Below, piece after piece: positions 51,160-59,861 of a stretch of 64,000 bases of DNA (the stretch's first letter is position 1; each line of letters opens with the position of its first letter). The stretch is from Actinomadura citrea (GTDB lineage: Bacteria > Actinomycetota > Actinomycetes > Streptosporangiales > Streptosporangiaceae): positions 2,604,001 to 2,668,000 of the forward strand of contig NZ_JACCBT010000001.1 in the NCBI RefSeq assembly GCF_013409045.1, written 5' to 3'. A program made the translations under genes and the position numbers. Under the pieces are notes generated by a model. That model was not told the origin of the DNA, did not search any database, and saw nothing but the letters and a program-made list of their open reading frames with translations.

Positions 51160-51747
51160 ATGCCCGATGTGATCGTGTTCGACCTGTACGGAGTGATCGC
51201 CCGCACCCAGACGCCCGAGGCGGTGAAGCGGATCGAGGAGATCGCCGGGACACCCGGCCCGGCGTTCTGGGACGCCTACTGGGCCTGCCGCCCCGCCTAC
51301 GACGCCGGCCAGGAGAGCGCGTCCTACTGGGCGGACGTCGCGGGCCTGCTCGGCGCCACGTTCCCCGACGTCCCCGCGCTGACCGAGGCCGACCTCGAAA
51401 GCTGGACCGACGTCGACGAGGAGATGGTCGCCCTGGTCGGCGAGCTGGCCGACCGGGGGCGCACGCTCGGGCTGCTCTCCAACATCATCGGCGACCTGGT
51501 GCCCCGCTTCGAGGCCCGGCACGGCGCCTGGCTCTCCCGCTTCGACGAGCGCGTCTACTCCTGCCACATCGGCGTCGCCAAGCCCGACCCCCGCGCCTAC
51601 GAGATCTGCGCCGGCCGCCTCGGCGTCAAGCCCGCCGACGTCCTGTTCTTCGACGACAACGAACACAACGTCCTCGCCGCCCGCGAGACCGGCATGCGCG
51701 CCGAGCTCTTCACCTCCCCGGCCCAGGTCCGCACCCTCACCGCCTGA
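51160..51747 (+). CDS. HAD-family hydrolase
   Basis: The 195-residue phosphatase-like protein has motif I VFDLYGV (Asp nucleophile; Tyr-Gly replaces the common Asp-Gly), motif II LLSN, Lys in VAKPDPRAYE and motif IV FFDDNEHNV. Loss of the second Asp of motif I is seen in haloacid-dehalogenase-like and epoxide-hydrolase N-domain relatives, so it may not be a phosphatase. It is divergent from the KstR2-like gene and ends directly against the next convergent gene. Confidence 0.87.
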   Translation: MPDVIVFDLYGVIARTQTPEAVKRIEEIAGTPGPAFWDAYWACRPAYDAGQESASYWADVAGLLGATFPDVPALTEADLESWTDVDEEMVALVGELADRGRTLGLLSNIIGDLVPRFEARHGAWLSRFDERVYSCHIGVAKPDPRAYEICAGRLGVKPADVLFFDDNEHNVLAARETGMRAELFTSPAQVRTLTA

Positions 51748-52818
51748 CTAGGAGGGGGGCGGGAGCTCCCCGCCCGCTTCGGCGGCCTGGGCGAGGCGTT
51801 CGCGGAGGGTGCGGAGGAGTTCGTCGCCCTGTTCGGTCAGGCGTTCGATGGCGGGCAGCGCCAGGTCGTCCCGGACGGTGTCGGCCAGCAGTTCGTCGTA
51901 CTCGTGTGCCCTCTCCGCGATCGACTCCAGGTGGCGCTGGGCGCGGAGCACCTCGTCGGCCGATCTGGCGCGCTCGGCGTAGCGCTCCAGGGCCTCTATG
52001 CGGCGCGTCACGGCCTCGACCGAGGTGTCGAGCTTGTCGCGCAGCGGCCGCAGCGCCGCCTCCACCTCGGGGAGCGTGTCGGTGCCGGCCATGTCGGCCT
52101 GGTCCGCGCGCAGCTTCGACTGCTTCGCCAGGACCTGCGCGATCTCCCATTCCTGGCGGGGCAGCGTGACGGCGTTGTCCACCGCGTCCAGCAGGCCCTC
52201 GCGGTTGACCTGCGAGTCGCGGACGGCGTCGACGGCCGCCTGGACGCGGGCGAGCAGGGCGCGGCCGTCGTCGTCGAAGTCCTCGGGGACGAAGTAGCGG
52301 TCGCGGCGGCGCTCCAGCTCCCGGGCGCGCCGCAGGTCCAGCGAGACCGACGGGGTCCCGAGCGCGACGAGCACCGCGAGCATGCCGAGCCCGATCAGCC
52401 ACAGCGAGCCGAGGAGCGGGGAGCCGACCAGGCCGAGGGCGAGGACCGACAGCGGCGCCAGCCACACCAGCGGCTTGCGGCGCGCGACGATCGTGTCCAG
52501 TTCGGCGCGCAGCGCCGGGTCGGCGACCGGCCGCGGCTCGGGCGGGGCGCCGTCCTCGGGGGAGCGGGGCGGCGCGATGCGCCGCCAGGACGTGGAGACG
52601 TGGGTCTCGAACGCGAAGTCGGTCTGCGCGATCTCGATCTCGGTCGGGCCGGCGGGCAGCGGCCAGGAGCCCACGGGGTCGCCCCCGCCGGGGCCGGTGA
52701 AGCGCACCCACCAGCCGCCCTTGCCGTCCTCGCAGCGGTAGCGGCCGGGGGCGACGTCGATACCGACGAAGAACGTCCCGATTCCCGGTAGGGAATCACT
52801 CCATGCGCCACTGGTCAC
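51748..52818 (-). CDS. Membrane protein with N-terminal beta domain and C-terminal coiled coil
   Basis: The 356-residue protein has an N-terminal region of about 75 residues resembling secreted beta domains (GTFFVGIDVAPGRYRCEDGKGGWW), two adjacent membrane helices (LVWLAPLSVLALGLVG, LWLIGLGMLAVLVALG) and about 210 charged helical residues forming a likely coiled coil. GTG 52818 is chosen because GGGAGG lies six bases upstream. I do not recognise the whole. A hairpin-like topology suggests both ends are cytoplasmic. Confidence 0.7.
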   Translation of the reverse strand: MTSGAWSDSLPGIGTFFVGIDVAPGRYRCEDGKGGWWVRFTGPGGGDPVGSWPLPAGPTEIEIAQTDFAFETHVSTSWRRIAPPRSPEDGAPPEPRPVADPALRAELDTIVARRKPLVWLAPLSVLALGLVGSPLLGSLWLIGLGMLAVLVALGTPSVSLDLRRARELERRRDRYFVPEDFDDDGRALLARVQAAVDAVRDSQVNREGLLDAVDNAVTLPRQEWEIAQVLAKQSKLRADQADMAGTDTLPEVEAALRPLRDKLDTSVEAVTRRIEALERYAERARSADEVLRAQRHLESIAERAHEYDELLADTVRDDLALPAIERLTEQGDELLRTLRERLAQAAEAGGELPPPS

Positions 52819-52919
52819 CGGCGACCTCCCGTACCTGAACGACGTCCGGGGGACGGCAAGAGTTGCAGTACCCACTACCGCCCACGGGAAGCGGAACGGG
52901 GTTTGGAATACTCCACGGG

Positions 52920-53600
52920 GTGCGACCCGACTATGACCCCCTGGACGACCCGCCGTGGGCGATGCAACTGGTGGTACGCGCCGAGAAGGCCGATCCGCCC
53001 AGTCACGACGCGGTCTGCGAGGCGGCGGCGACGGCGGTCGTCCGGCTGCTGACCGATCCGCGCGCCGCCGAGCCCGAGGGGGAGTGGCGGGAGGCCGTCC
53101 GGGAGTGGGAGTCGCGCCGGATCCGCAAGGTGACGCGGCGGGCCCGCGGCGTCCGCTGGCCGGAGGCGGAGGCGCTGCCCGGCGTGACCGTCCGGCACGC
53201 GGGTGCCCAGGTGCGGGCGTTCCCGCCGGGGCCGGTGTCGGACGTCCCGCCCCAGCTGGCCAAGCTCCAGGTCGCGGGCCTCGATCTGGCGGAGGCGCAG
53301 GAGCCGGCGGCGCCGCCGGAGCCCCCGTACGCGGTGATCGCGCTCAACCCGGCGGTGACGATCACGACGGGCAAGGCCGCCGCCCAGTGCGGGCACGCCG
53401 CCCAGCTGCTGCTCCGCCAGGGCCGCCGCCGGCATGTGGCGGAGTGGGTCGAGGCGGGCGCCCCCGTCCACCTGGCGCGGGACGTGCCGTGGGACCGGTG
53501 CGTGAAGGAGGCGGCCGTCGCGGTCCGGGACGGCGGTTTCACCGAGGTCCCGCCCGGCACGATGACCGCGATCGCCTGGCTTGTTCGGAAAGAGGGGTGA
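52920..53600 (+). CDS. PTH2-like peptidyl-tRNA hydrolase-domain protein with long N-terminal extension
   Basis: The 226-residue protein has a C-terminal part (from about residue 137) like type-2 peptidyl-tRNA hydrolases: TTGKAAAQCGHAAQLL is the core motif, DRCVKEAAVAVRDGGFTEVPPGTMTAIA completes the domain. The first 130 residues are not part of the usual 115-residue PTH2 fold. PTH2 is typical of archaea and eukaryotes, and actinobacteria have such homologues besides Pth1. GTG 52920 is the likely start. The true substrate is untested. Confidence 0.75.
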   Translation: MRPDYDPLDDPPWAMQLVVRAEKADPPSHDAVCEAAATAVVRLLTDPRAAEPEGEWREAVREWESRRIRKVTRRARGVRWPEAEALPGVTVRHAGAQVRAFPPGPVSDVPPQLAKLQVAGLDLAEAQEPAAPPEPPYAVIALNPAVTITTGKAAAQCGHAAQLLLRQGRRRHVAEWVEAGAPVHLARDVPWDRCVKEAAVAVRDGGFTEVPPGTMTAIAWLVRKEG

Positions 53601-53648
53601 GACCGGGCGCGGCGCGCCGGAACGAGCCGGCGCGCCGCGCGGGACGGG

Positions 53649-56171
53649 TCAGGGAAGGACGACCGCGACCGGGGTGATCCCGGCCTTGCGGATCAGGGAC
53701 GGCAGGCGCCCGGCGAACGGGTGGTGGTCCGCCGGCAGGCCCTTCGGGTTGTCGATCACGTAGTGGACGACGCCGCCGGCGCCGCTCCGCGTCCATGTCG
53801 CGCCGGCGGACCGCAGCAGGGACTCGGCCTTCGCGGCGTCCGCGGCCTTGACCGAGACGCGGACCGGCGACTCGTAGGACGGCAGCTGCGCCGCCTCCTG
53901 GGCCGCCTTCGCCGTCGCGGTCGCCTGCGGTGCCGCCGCCCTGGCCGGGTCGGGGCCGAGGATCGCGTTGTAGAGCAGCTTGGCCGTCCCGTCGCTGAAC
54001 GCGCGGAAGTTGGGCTCGGCCGCGAACAGCACGGACCGTCCCTTTCCGAGGGGCTGGTCGACGACCGCAGCGGTGCCGCCCAGCTCGGACGCGCCGCGCT
54101 CGAACCCGGACACGGACCAGTCCGGCGAATCCGCCTGCGGGTAGGACACGACGACGCCGCTCGACGCCTTCATGACCGGGTCGTAGGACGTGAAGTTCCA
54201 CGCCGTCGCACCGACGCCCTTCGACAGCGGGCTCGCCCCGTCCACCTTCACGCGGAGCAGCGTGCCGGGGATGTCGGACGTCGGCTCCGCGAGCGTCGCG
54301 CTCGTCAGCCCGAGGCGGGCCGCGAGTTCCGTGCCGCCCTGCCAGCCGATGTAGCGGCCGCCGTCCCGCGTCCACTGCTGGAGCGCGGAGCGTCCGGCGT
54401 CGCCGAGCGCCGTGTGGGCCGACGCGGCCGGGCCGTTCGGCGTGAGGAGGACCTCGACGTCCTTGAGCCTGCCGACCGCGACGTCCGCCGGAGTGAGCAG
54501 CGTGAACGGCAGCTTCCAGTCGCGGTCGAGGCGGTGCCTCAGCCACCCGGCCGACTGCCGCGCGGACGAGGACGTCTCCGACAGTTGCAGGATGCCCAGC
54601 CTGGGCGCCTTGCCCTCGTGCCCCGGACGCGGCGCCGGGACCGTCCGCAGCGGGACGGCCCGCGGGTGCAGGACGGCGCCGGACGACCCGCCGGACATGT
54701 TGCCCAGCAGCGGCAGGCTCCACGCCGTCACGTCGTAGAAGTACGGGAACGGCGTGTAGGAGTCCTCGTTCAGCATGGACTGGATCCAGTGCTTCTGGCC
54801 CTGCGCCATCGAGATCCAGTACGTGCCCGCGGGCAGCGTCGTCGCGGCCTCAGGACGCCCGTACGCCTTGAAGTCCGGGACCGCCAGCGGCCGGGCGAGC
54901 CTCTCGACGCGCACACCCATGCGCTGCAGGCGCCGCACGACGAGCGCGACCTCGGCGCGCTTGGCCGGGTCGTCGTCGCGCAGGAAGTAGCTCCGCACCT
55001 TCCGGTCCGGCACCTGGCGGTCGATCTTGTTCGGCGGGTTGTAGATCTGGTTGGGCTCCAGCTTCCCGGCCTTGCCCTGCGCGTAGGCGTCGACCGTCAT
55101 CTGGCGCCACTCGGTGAGGATCCGGTGCCGGTTGCGCGCCGCCGCCGACAGCGACACCCACTGCGTGAGGTACTGCTCCTTCACCCGGTCCGGGTAGGGG
55201 CTCTCGTCGCCCTTCTCGTAGGTCATCCCGGCGGCGTGGAAGGCGCTGGTCGGCACGGTGTCGCCGTAGCCCTGGTAGAAGAGGTCGTAGACGTCCCTGT
55301 TGAAGAAGTCGATGCCCTGCCGGGTGAACTCGGCCGCCATCGACGCGCCGTACAGGTCGTTGATCCAGCCGATCGCCTGCTCGGGCGTCTCGTGGTAGAT
55401 CGGGTCGGCGTTCGGCGGGAAGAAGAACGAGTCCCCGCCCATCTCGTGGGCGTCGATGTAGAGCGCGGGCGGGTACTGGTTCAGCATCGCGAGCTTGCCG
55501 TCGGTCTCCGGCTGCGTGCGCGCGAACCAGTCCCGGTTCATGTCGAAGCCGTAGGCGTTCTGCCGCGTCTGCAGCGTGCGCCCGTCCGGGTTCTGCGTCG
55601 GCAGGACGATCACGAGCGTGTTGGCGAGGATCCCCGTCGCGGCGCAGTCGGCACGGTCGCCGAGGTCGCGCAGCACCCGCAAGGCCGCGTCCGTGCCGCT
55701 CGGCTCGTCGCCGTGGACGTTGCCGCTGACCCACAGGATCGGGACGCCGCGATCGGTGATCCGCTTGGCGAGCGCGGCCGGCGTGCGCGGGTCGCGCAGC
55801 AGGCCCGCCTCCCACCGCACCTTGGCCAGCCCGGCCTTGGAGATCAGCTCGGGACGTCCGGCGATCGCGTACTTCAGCGGACGTCCCTGCGCGGTGGTGG
55901 CCAGCGTCCCGGACACGACGCGCTCGCTCCGGGCGGCGACCGTCTCCAGGTAGGTGTCGGACTCGGCGGCGCTGACCGGCCGCTCACCGAGGTCGAAGCC
56001 GAGGACCTGCTCGGGGGAGGGGACCTTGCCCCGGTAGACCGGTGCGGTCCGGGTCGGGTCGCAGCCGGCCGCGGGCGCGGCGGGCAGCGCGGCGGCGGGC
56101 GCGGCGAGCGACGCCGGGACCGCCAGGGACGCGGCCATCACCACAGGCAGCGCCAGTTTTCGGGCTCTCAT
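53649..56171 (-). CDS. Secreted M14 zinc carboxypeptidase
   Basis: The 840-residue protein begins with a signal peptide (RARKLALPVVMAASLA, cleavage near residue 30). The M14 domain has the zinc motif HGDE in VSGNVHGDEPSG, the substrate Arg/Asn region GFDMNRDWF and a second zinc His in YIDAHEMGGD. A long C-terminal part with a glutamine-amidotransferase-like segment (LLTPNGPAAS, RYIGWQGGTELAARLG) follows. It should cleave C-terminal residues outside the cell. ATG 56171 is selected because the signal peptide starts there. Confidence 0.92.
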   Translation of the reverse strand: MRARKLALPVVMAASLAVPASLAAPAAALPAAPAAGCDPTRTAPVYRGKVPSPEQVLGFDLGERPVSAAESDTYLETVAARSERVVSGTLATTAQGRPLKYAIAGRPELISKAGLAKVRWEAGLLRDPRTPAALAKRITDRGVPILWVSGNVHGDEPSGTDAALRVLRDLGDRADCAATGILANTLVIVLPTQNPDGRTLQTRQNAYGFDMNRDWFARTQPETDGKLAMLNQYPPALYIDAHEMGGDSFFFPPNADPIYHETPEQAIGWINDLYGASMAAEFTRQGIDFFNRDVYDLFYQGYGDTVPTSAFHAAGMTYEKGDESPYPDRVKEQYLTQWVSLSAAARNRHRILTEWRQMTVDAYAQGKAGKLEPNQIYNPPNKIDRQVPDRKVRSYFLRDDDPAKRAEVALVVRRLQRMGVRVERLARPLAVPDFKAYGRPEAATTLPAGTYWISMAQGQKHWIQSMLNEDSYTPFPYFYDVTAWSLPLLGNMSGGSSGAVLHPRAVPLRTVPAPRPGHEGKAPRLGILQLSETSSSARQSAGWLRHRLDRDWKLPFTLLTPADVAVGRLKDVEVLLTPNGPAASAHTALGDAGRSALQQWTRDGGRYIGWQGGTELAARLGLTSATLAEPTSDIPGTLLRVKVDGASPLSKGVGATAWNFTSYDPVMKASSGVVVSYPQADSPDWSVSGFERGASELGGTAAVVDQPLGKGRSVLFAAEPNFRAFSDGTAKLLYNAILGPDPARAAAPQATATAKAAQEAAQLPSYESPVRVSVKAADAAKAESLLRSAGATWTRSGAGGVVHYVIDNPKGLPADHHPFAGRLPSLIRKAGITPVAVVLP

Positions 56172-56225
56172 GAGCCACAACGTGGCACCCGCCGGGTGCG
56201 CCACCAACGGCAACTTCTGCCAAGA

Positions 56226-56819
56226 TCAGTCGCGCTTGTCCGGGCGCGTTCGCGGGCCGGTGAGGGCGGCGGCCCGGTTGATGGCCTGGAGGGCGAACTC
56301 CTGCGTCCAGGTCAGGCCGCTCGGACCGCGCGGGGACCCGTCCGGCGCGGGGCCCTTCGGCGCCCTCGCGAGCTGCGCCTTCGCGCTCAGCCCGTAGGAG
56401 AGGAAGAGCAGCACGACGAACGCCGCCAGATAGGCGAGGTGCTCGACGAGGCCGCCCCACCTGCCCGTGAAGACGTCCAGGACGGCGAACATCGCGAACC
56501 CGGCCATCCAGCCCGCCACCGGCGGGACCAGCAGCAGGTCGCGGCGCAGGACCACGCCCGCCACCGCGGCGAGCACGAGCAGGACCTCGGCCGCCTTGGC
56601 GAGGACCAGGATCCCCGTGGCCGGTCCGGACCCGAAGTAGCCCTCCATCTCGTCCAGCCGGTCGCCCCACAGCGCCGCCGCGCTCGCGAGGGCCGCCACG
56701 CCGTAGGCGATGACGAACACGCCGACCGCGTAGTGGAACCGGTGCCACGTCCGCGCGGCGCCGCGGACCGGCGCGGCGGACGGCCCGGAACCTGGCTGGG
56801 CACCCGCGTCCACCGTCAT
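56226..56819 (-). CDS. Hypothetical four-helix membrane protein
   Basis: The 197-residue protein has four predicted helices (FHYAVGVFVIAYGVAALASAAALW; VLLVLAAVAGVVL; AGWMAGFAMFAVLDV; LAYLAAFVVLLFLSYGL) with a low-complexity tail. No family is recognised. GTG-free ATG 56819 is the start. It lies 54 bases upstream of, and on the same strand as, the carboxypeptidase gene, so the two may be co-transcribed. Confidence 0.7.
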   Translation of the reverse strand: MTVDAGAQPGSGPSAAPVRGAARTWHRFHYAVGVFVIAYGVAALASAAALWGDRLDEMEGYFGSGPATGILVLAKAAEVLLVLAAVAGVVLRRDLLLVPPVAGWMAGFAMFAVLDVFTGRWGGLVEHLAYLAAFVVLLFLSYGLSAKAQLARAPKGPAPDGSPRGPSGLTWTQEFALQAINRAAALTGPRTRPDKRD

Positions 56820-57019
56820 CGTCAGCCCCCATGTGCCGGTTCATCTGCCAAGCGCAAGATATCCCGGATAGGGTCCGGTCGACCTCCGAAACGCGGTCCG
56901 CCCTCGCGGTCCCGCCCCGCTCACCTCGCGGCCGGCAGGCCGGGGTGCTTGCGCCCGGGCGGGCGAAGAGGGAGGCTGAGTCGCACGTCGGGCCGCACGG
57001 AGTCCGTGAGGAAACAAGG

Positions 57020-57313
57020 ATGACGCCTGACGATACGGGAACAGCCGCGCCGTCGAAGACGCGGATCGAATATCTGGAAGAGCTCGGCGAGGAGCTGGTC
57101 AAGCGCGGCCTCCGGGTGCGTCTCACCCTGCCCCGCGGCCAGTCGCCCAGCCTGCATGTGATGAATCCCGACGCCGCCGCATTGACGGAGAACATCCTGG
57201 CGGAGCAGGGCGCGGACGGCTGGTGGTACTGGTGGTCGTGGGCCGAGCGCATCGCGCCCGCCGCCGACGCCGCCGCCGCGGCCGACCGCGTCGCCCGCGT
57301 CCTGTCCGCCTGA
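57020..57313 (+). CDS. Small hypothetical protein
   Basis: The 97-residue product (RIEYLEELGEELVKRGLRVRLTLPRG, then GADGWWYWWSWAERIAPA) resembles short actinobacterial proteins of unknown function with a Trp-rich strand. AAGGA directly precedes ATG 57020, which is rather close for a Shine-Dalgarno site. No partner gene is evident. Confidence 0.7.
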   Translation: MTPDDTGTAAPSKTRIEYLEELGEELVKRGLRVRLTLPRGQSPSLHVMNPDAAALTENILAEQGADGWWYWWSWAERIAPAADAAAAADRVARVLSA

Positions 57314-57866
57314 TCTGGGCCCCGCCGAGACCGGGGCCCACCCGGGCCACGGCACGCGCCTGACCTCCGGCACCGCCCGGACCGCCCACCGCCGCAGATC
57401 GCTGCCCCGGAGCGCGGCCCGGCCTGTGCCAGGGCTTGCGGCGCGGCCCGGCTTGGTGTGCGCCCCGGCTGTGACACCTCGGGTCGTGGCTTGGCACGGG
57501 CCTGCTCGTAGCGCACCTCGGGCAAGCCGCGACCGCTGGGGTGAGGCGTGTCTTGACGCCGGGTCGCGGTGAATGTTGACCCACGAAACATTTACGCCGG
57601 CGCGGGTCCGCCCGAGCATGCCCGCGCGGTGACCGGCGCCCTCCCGCCGTCCTCGCGGTACCCCTCGTGTTCCACCCGTGTTGATCTCGTGTTACATGAT
57701 TGTTACCGCCGACAACAAATGAAATCAGCCCGAAGTCTGGCGCGACGGACATGCGCGACGTAAGTTGCGGGACACAACATTCCCGTCGGAGCGGGTGATC
57801 TCGCTCACGACATTGGCTACCACCCCCCGGCCGCACGGCGGCCACCCCCCAGAAAGGACCCGGGCA
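57314..57866. promoter_or_regulatory. Long upstream region of the sugar ABC operon
   Basis: The 553-base gap has no supported gene. Its last 170 bases are AT-richer and include TTGTT (57700-57704) facing AACAA (57714-57718), and GTTG/CAAC (57764-57767 and 57775-57778) around CGGGACA. Either could be an operator for the ROK regulator encoded at the end of the operon. I see no clear -35/-10 pair. Confidence 0.4.
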
Positions 57867-58943
57867 ATGCGCAAGGGGATCCTCAGCTTCTTGGCCGTCA
57901 CGACGGCGGCGGCGCTCAGCCTCACCGCGTGCGGGGACGGCGACTCCAACGACTCGGGCGGCTCTGGCTCGAAGGGCAAGGTCGGCGTGATCCTGCCCGA
58001 CACGACCTCCTCCGTCCGGTACGAGAGCTTTGACCGGCCGTACCTGGAGCAGGCCTTCAAGGCCGCCGGCGTGGCCTACGACATCCAGAACGCCGAGGGT
58101 TCGACCCAGCGCTTCCAGACGATCGCCGACCAGATGCTCACCAGCGGGGTCACGGTCCTGGTCCTGGACGGCATCGACTCCAACTCGGCGGCCGCCGTGC
58201 AGCGCAAGGCGCAGGCGCAGGGCGTCAAGACCATCGACTACGACCGGCTCGCCCTCGGCGGCGTCTCCGACTACTACGTCTCCTTCGACAACGTGAAGGT
58301 CGGCGAGGAGCTCGGCAAGGGCCTGCAGAAGTGCCTCGGTGACAAGTCGGCCAACATCGCCTACCTCAACGGCGCCCCGACCGACAACAACGCGACGCTG
58401 TTCGCCAAGGGCGCCCACAACATCCTCGACAAGGCGACCTCCTACAAGAAGATCGCCGAGCAGGCCGTGCCGGACTGGAAGGCCGAGCAGGCCGCCACGA
58501 TCTTCGAGCAGATGTGGACCGAGAAGGGCGGCAAGATCGACGGTGTGGTCGCCGCCAACGACGGCATCGGCAACGCGGTCATCTCGATCCTCAAGAAGAA
58601 CAAGCAGGCCGGCAAGGTCTCCGTCACCGGTCAGGACGCCACGCTCGAGGGGCTGCAGAACATCCTCGACGGCAACCAGTGCATGACGGTCTACAAGCCG
58701 GTCAAGCAGGAGGCCGAGGCGGCCGCCAAGCTCGCCGTGTCCCTCATCAAGGGTGAGAAGGGCGAGACCAACGGGACGACGAACGACCCGGAGGGCAAGC
58801 GCGACGTGCCGTCGGTGCTGCTGACCCCGATCGGCGTCTTCAAGGACAACATCAAGCAGGTCACGGACGACGGGTTCGTCAAGAAGGAAGACCTGTGCAA
58901 GGGCGCGTACGCGGCCAAGTGCAAGGACGCGGGCATCCAGTAG
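57867..58943 (+). CDS. Sugar ABC transporter substrate-binding lipoprotein (XylF-like)
   Basis: The 358-residue lipoprotein has a lipobox LTAC at residues 17-20 after a short signal. The periplasmic-binding-protein fold (VGVILPDTTSSVRYE; VLVLDGIDSNSA; YYVSFDNVKVGEELGKGL; GVVAANDGIGNAVI) resembles xylose- and multiple-sugar-binding proteins. It captures a pentose-like sugar for the permease at 59862. ATG 57867 has AAAGGA upstream. A large hairpin after its stop separates it from the ATPase gene, which would favour excess binding protein. Confidence 0.92.
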   Translation: MRKGILSFLAVTTAAALSLTACGDGDSNDSGGSGSKGKVGVILPDTTSSVRYESFDRPYLEQAFKAAGVAYDIQNAEGSTQRFQTIADQMLTSGVTVLVLDGIDSNSAAAVQRKAQAQGVKTIDYDRLALGGVSDYYVSFDNVKVGEELGKGLQKCLGDKSANIAYLNGAPTDNNATLFAKGAHNILDKATSYKKIAEQAVPDWKAEQAATIFEQMWTEKGGKIDGVVAANDGIGNAVISILKKNKQAGKVSVTGQDATLEGLQNILDGNQCMTVYKPVKQEAEAAAKLAVSLIKGEKGETNGTTNDPEGKRDVPSVLLTPIGVFKDNIKQVTDDGFVKKEDLCKGAYAAKCKDAGIQ

Positions 58944-58959
58944 GAGCCCGACGCTGACT

Positions 58960-59032
58960 CCGTGGCGGGCCCCTCCCCCGCTGAGGGCGTCCCGGCCTCC
59001 CGGAAATACGGGACGCCAGGGGCCCGCCACGG
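58960..59032 (+). terminator. Bipartite stem-loop between binding-protein and ATPase genes
   Basis: An outer 15-bp perfect stem (58960-58974 with 59018-59032) encloses an inner perfect 9-bp stem (58986-58994 with 59009-59017). No T-tract follows and the ATPase gene starts 33 bases later, so it is probably a partial terminator or an mRNA-stabilising structure, as in many ABC operons. Confidence 0.75.
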
Positions 59033-59064
59033 GCTAAGACGCCCGAACCTCTGGAAGGAAACTC

Positions 59065-59850
59065 GTGGCTGAAAAAGGAGACCCCGTCCTCCGCCTGACC
59101 GGGCTCAACAAGAGCTTCGGCCCCGTCCATGTGCTGCACGACGTGGACTTCTCCGTGCGCCTTGGCGAGGTCATGGCCCTCGTCGGCGACAACGGCGCCG
59201 GCAAGTCGACCCTGATCAAGTGCATCGCCGGGATCCACCCCATCGACTCGGGACAGATCGAGTTCGAGGGCAAGCCCGTCTCGGTCGACGGACCGCGCAC
59301 CGCCTCCGCGCTCGGCATCGAGGTCGTGTACCAGGACCTCGCGCTCGCCGACAACCTCGACATCGTGCAGAACATGTTCCTCGGCCGCGAGCGGCGCAAG
59401 GGCATCGTGCTGGACGAGCCGTCCATGGAAGAAGCGGCCAGGGAGACCCTCGCCCGGCTCTCGGTCCGCACCGTCAAGTCCGTCCGCCAGCAGGTGGCGA
59501 GCCTGTCCGGTGGGCAGCGGCAGACCGTCGCCATCGCCAAGGCGGCGCTGTGGGAGTCCAAGGTCGTGATCCTGGACGAGCCCACGGCCGCACTCGGCGT
59601 CGCCCAGACCCGGCAGGTCCTCGACCTCGTCCGGCGCCTCGCCGACACCGGACACGCAGTCGTGCTCATCTCGCACAACATGAACGACGTGTTCGAGGTG
59701 GCCGACCGTATCTCGGCCCTCTACCTCGGCCGGGTCGCCGCGGACGTCGCCACCTCCGAGGTTACCCACGGCCAGGTCGTGGAGCTCATCACCGCCGGCC
59801 GTTCCGGTGATCTCGGCCTCGCGCCGCAGACCGCCGCCGAGAGCATCTGA
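59065..59850 (+). CDS. Sugar ABC transporter ATP-binding protein (XylG-like, single domain)
   Basis: The 261-residue ATPase has Walker A GDNGAGKST, signature LSGGQRQ, Walker B VVILDEPTAALG and the switch His in LISHNMNDV. XylG and MglA proteins usually contain two fused ATPase domains; this gene encodes one, about half the usual length. A second single-domain ATPase gene follows the permease, so the two may form a heterodimer. GTG 59065 has GGAAGG upstream. Confidence 0.92.
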   Translation: MAEKGDPVLRLTGLNKSFGPVHVLHDVDFSVRLGEVMALVGDNGAGKSTLIKCIAGIHPIDSGQIEFEGKPVSVDGPRTASALGIEVVYQDLALADNLDIVQNMFLGRERRKGIVLDEPSMEEAARETLARLSVRTVKSVRQQVASLSGGQRQTVAIAKAALWESKVVILDEPTAALGVAQTRQVLDLVRRLADTGHAVVLISHNMNDVFEVADRISALYLGRVAADVATSEVTHGQVVELITAGRSGDLGLAPQTAAESI

Positions 59851-59861
59851 AAGGGGACCAG

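Noticed and set aside
53721..57023. 1100-codon plus-strand frame opposite the M14 peptidase
   Set aside because: Very Arg-rich with no domain; it spans three real minus-strand and plus-strand genes. A GC-bias artefact.
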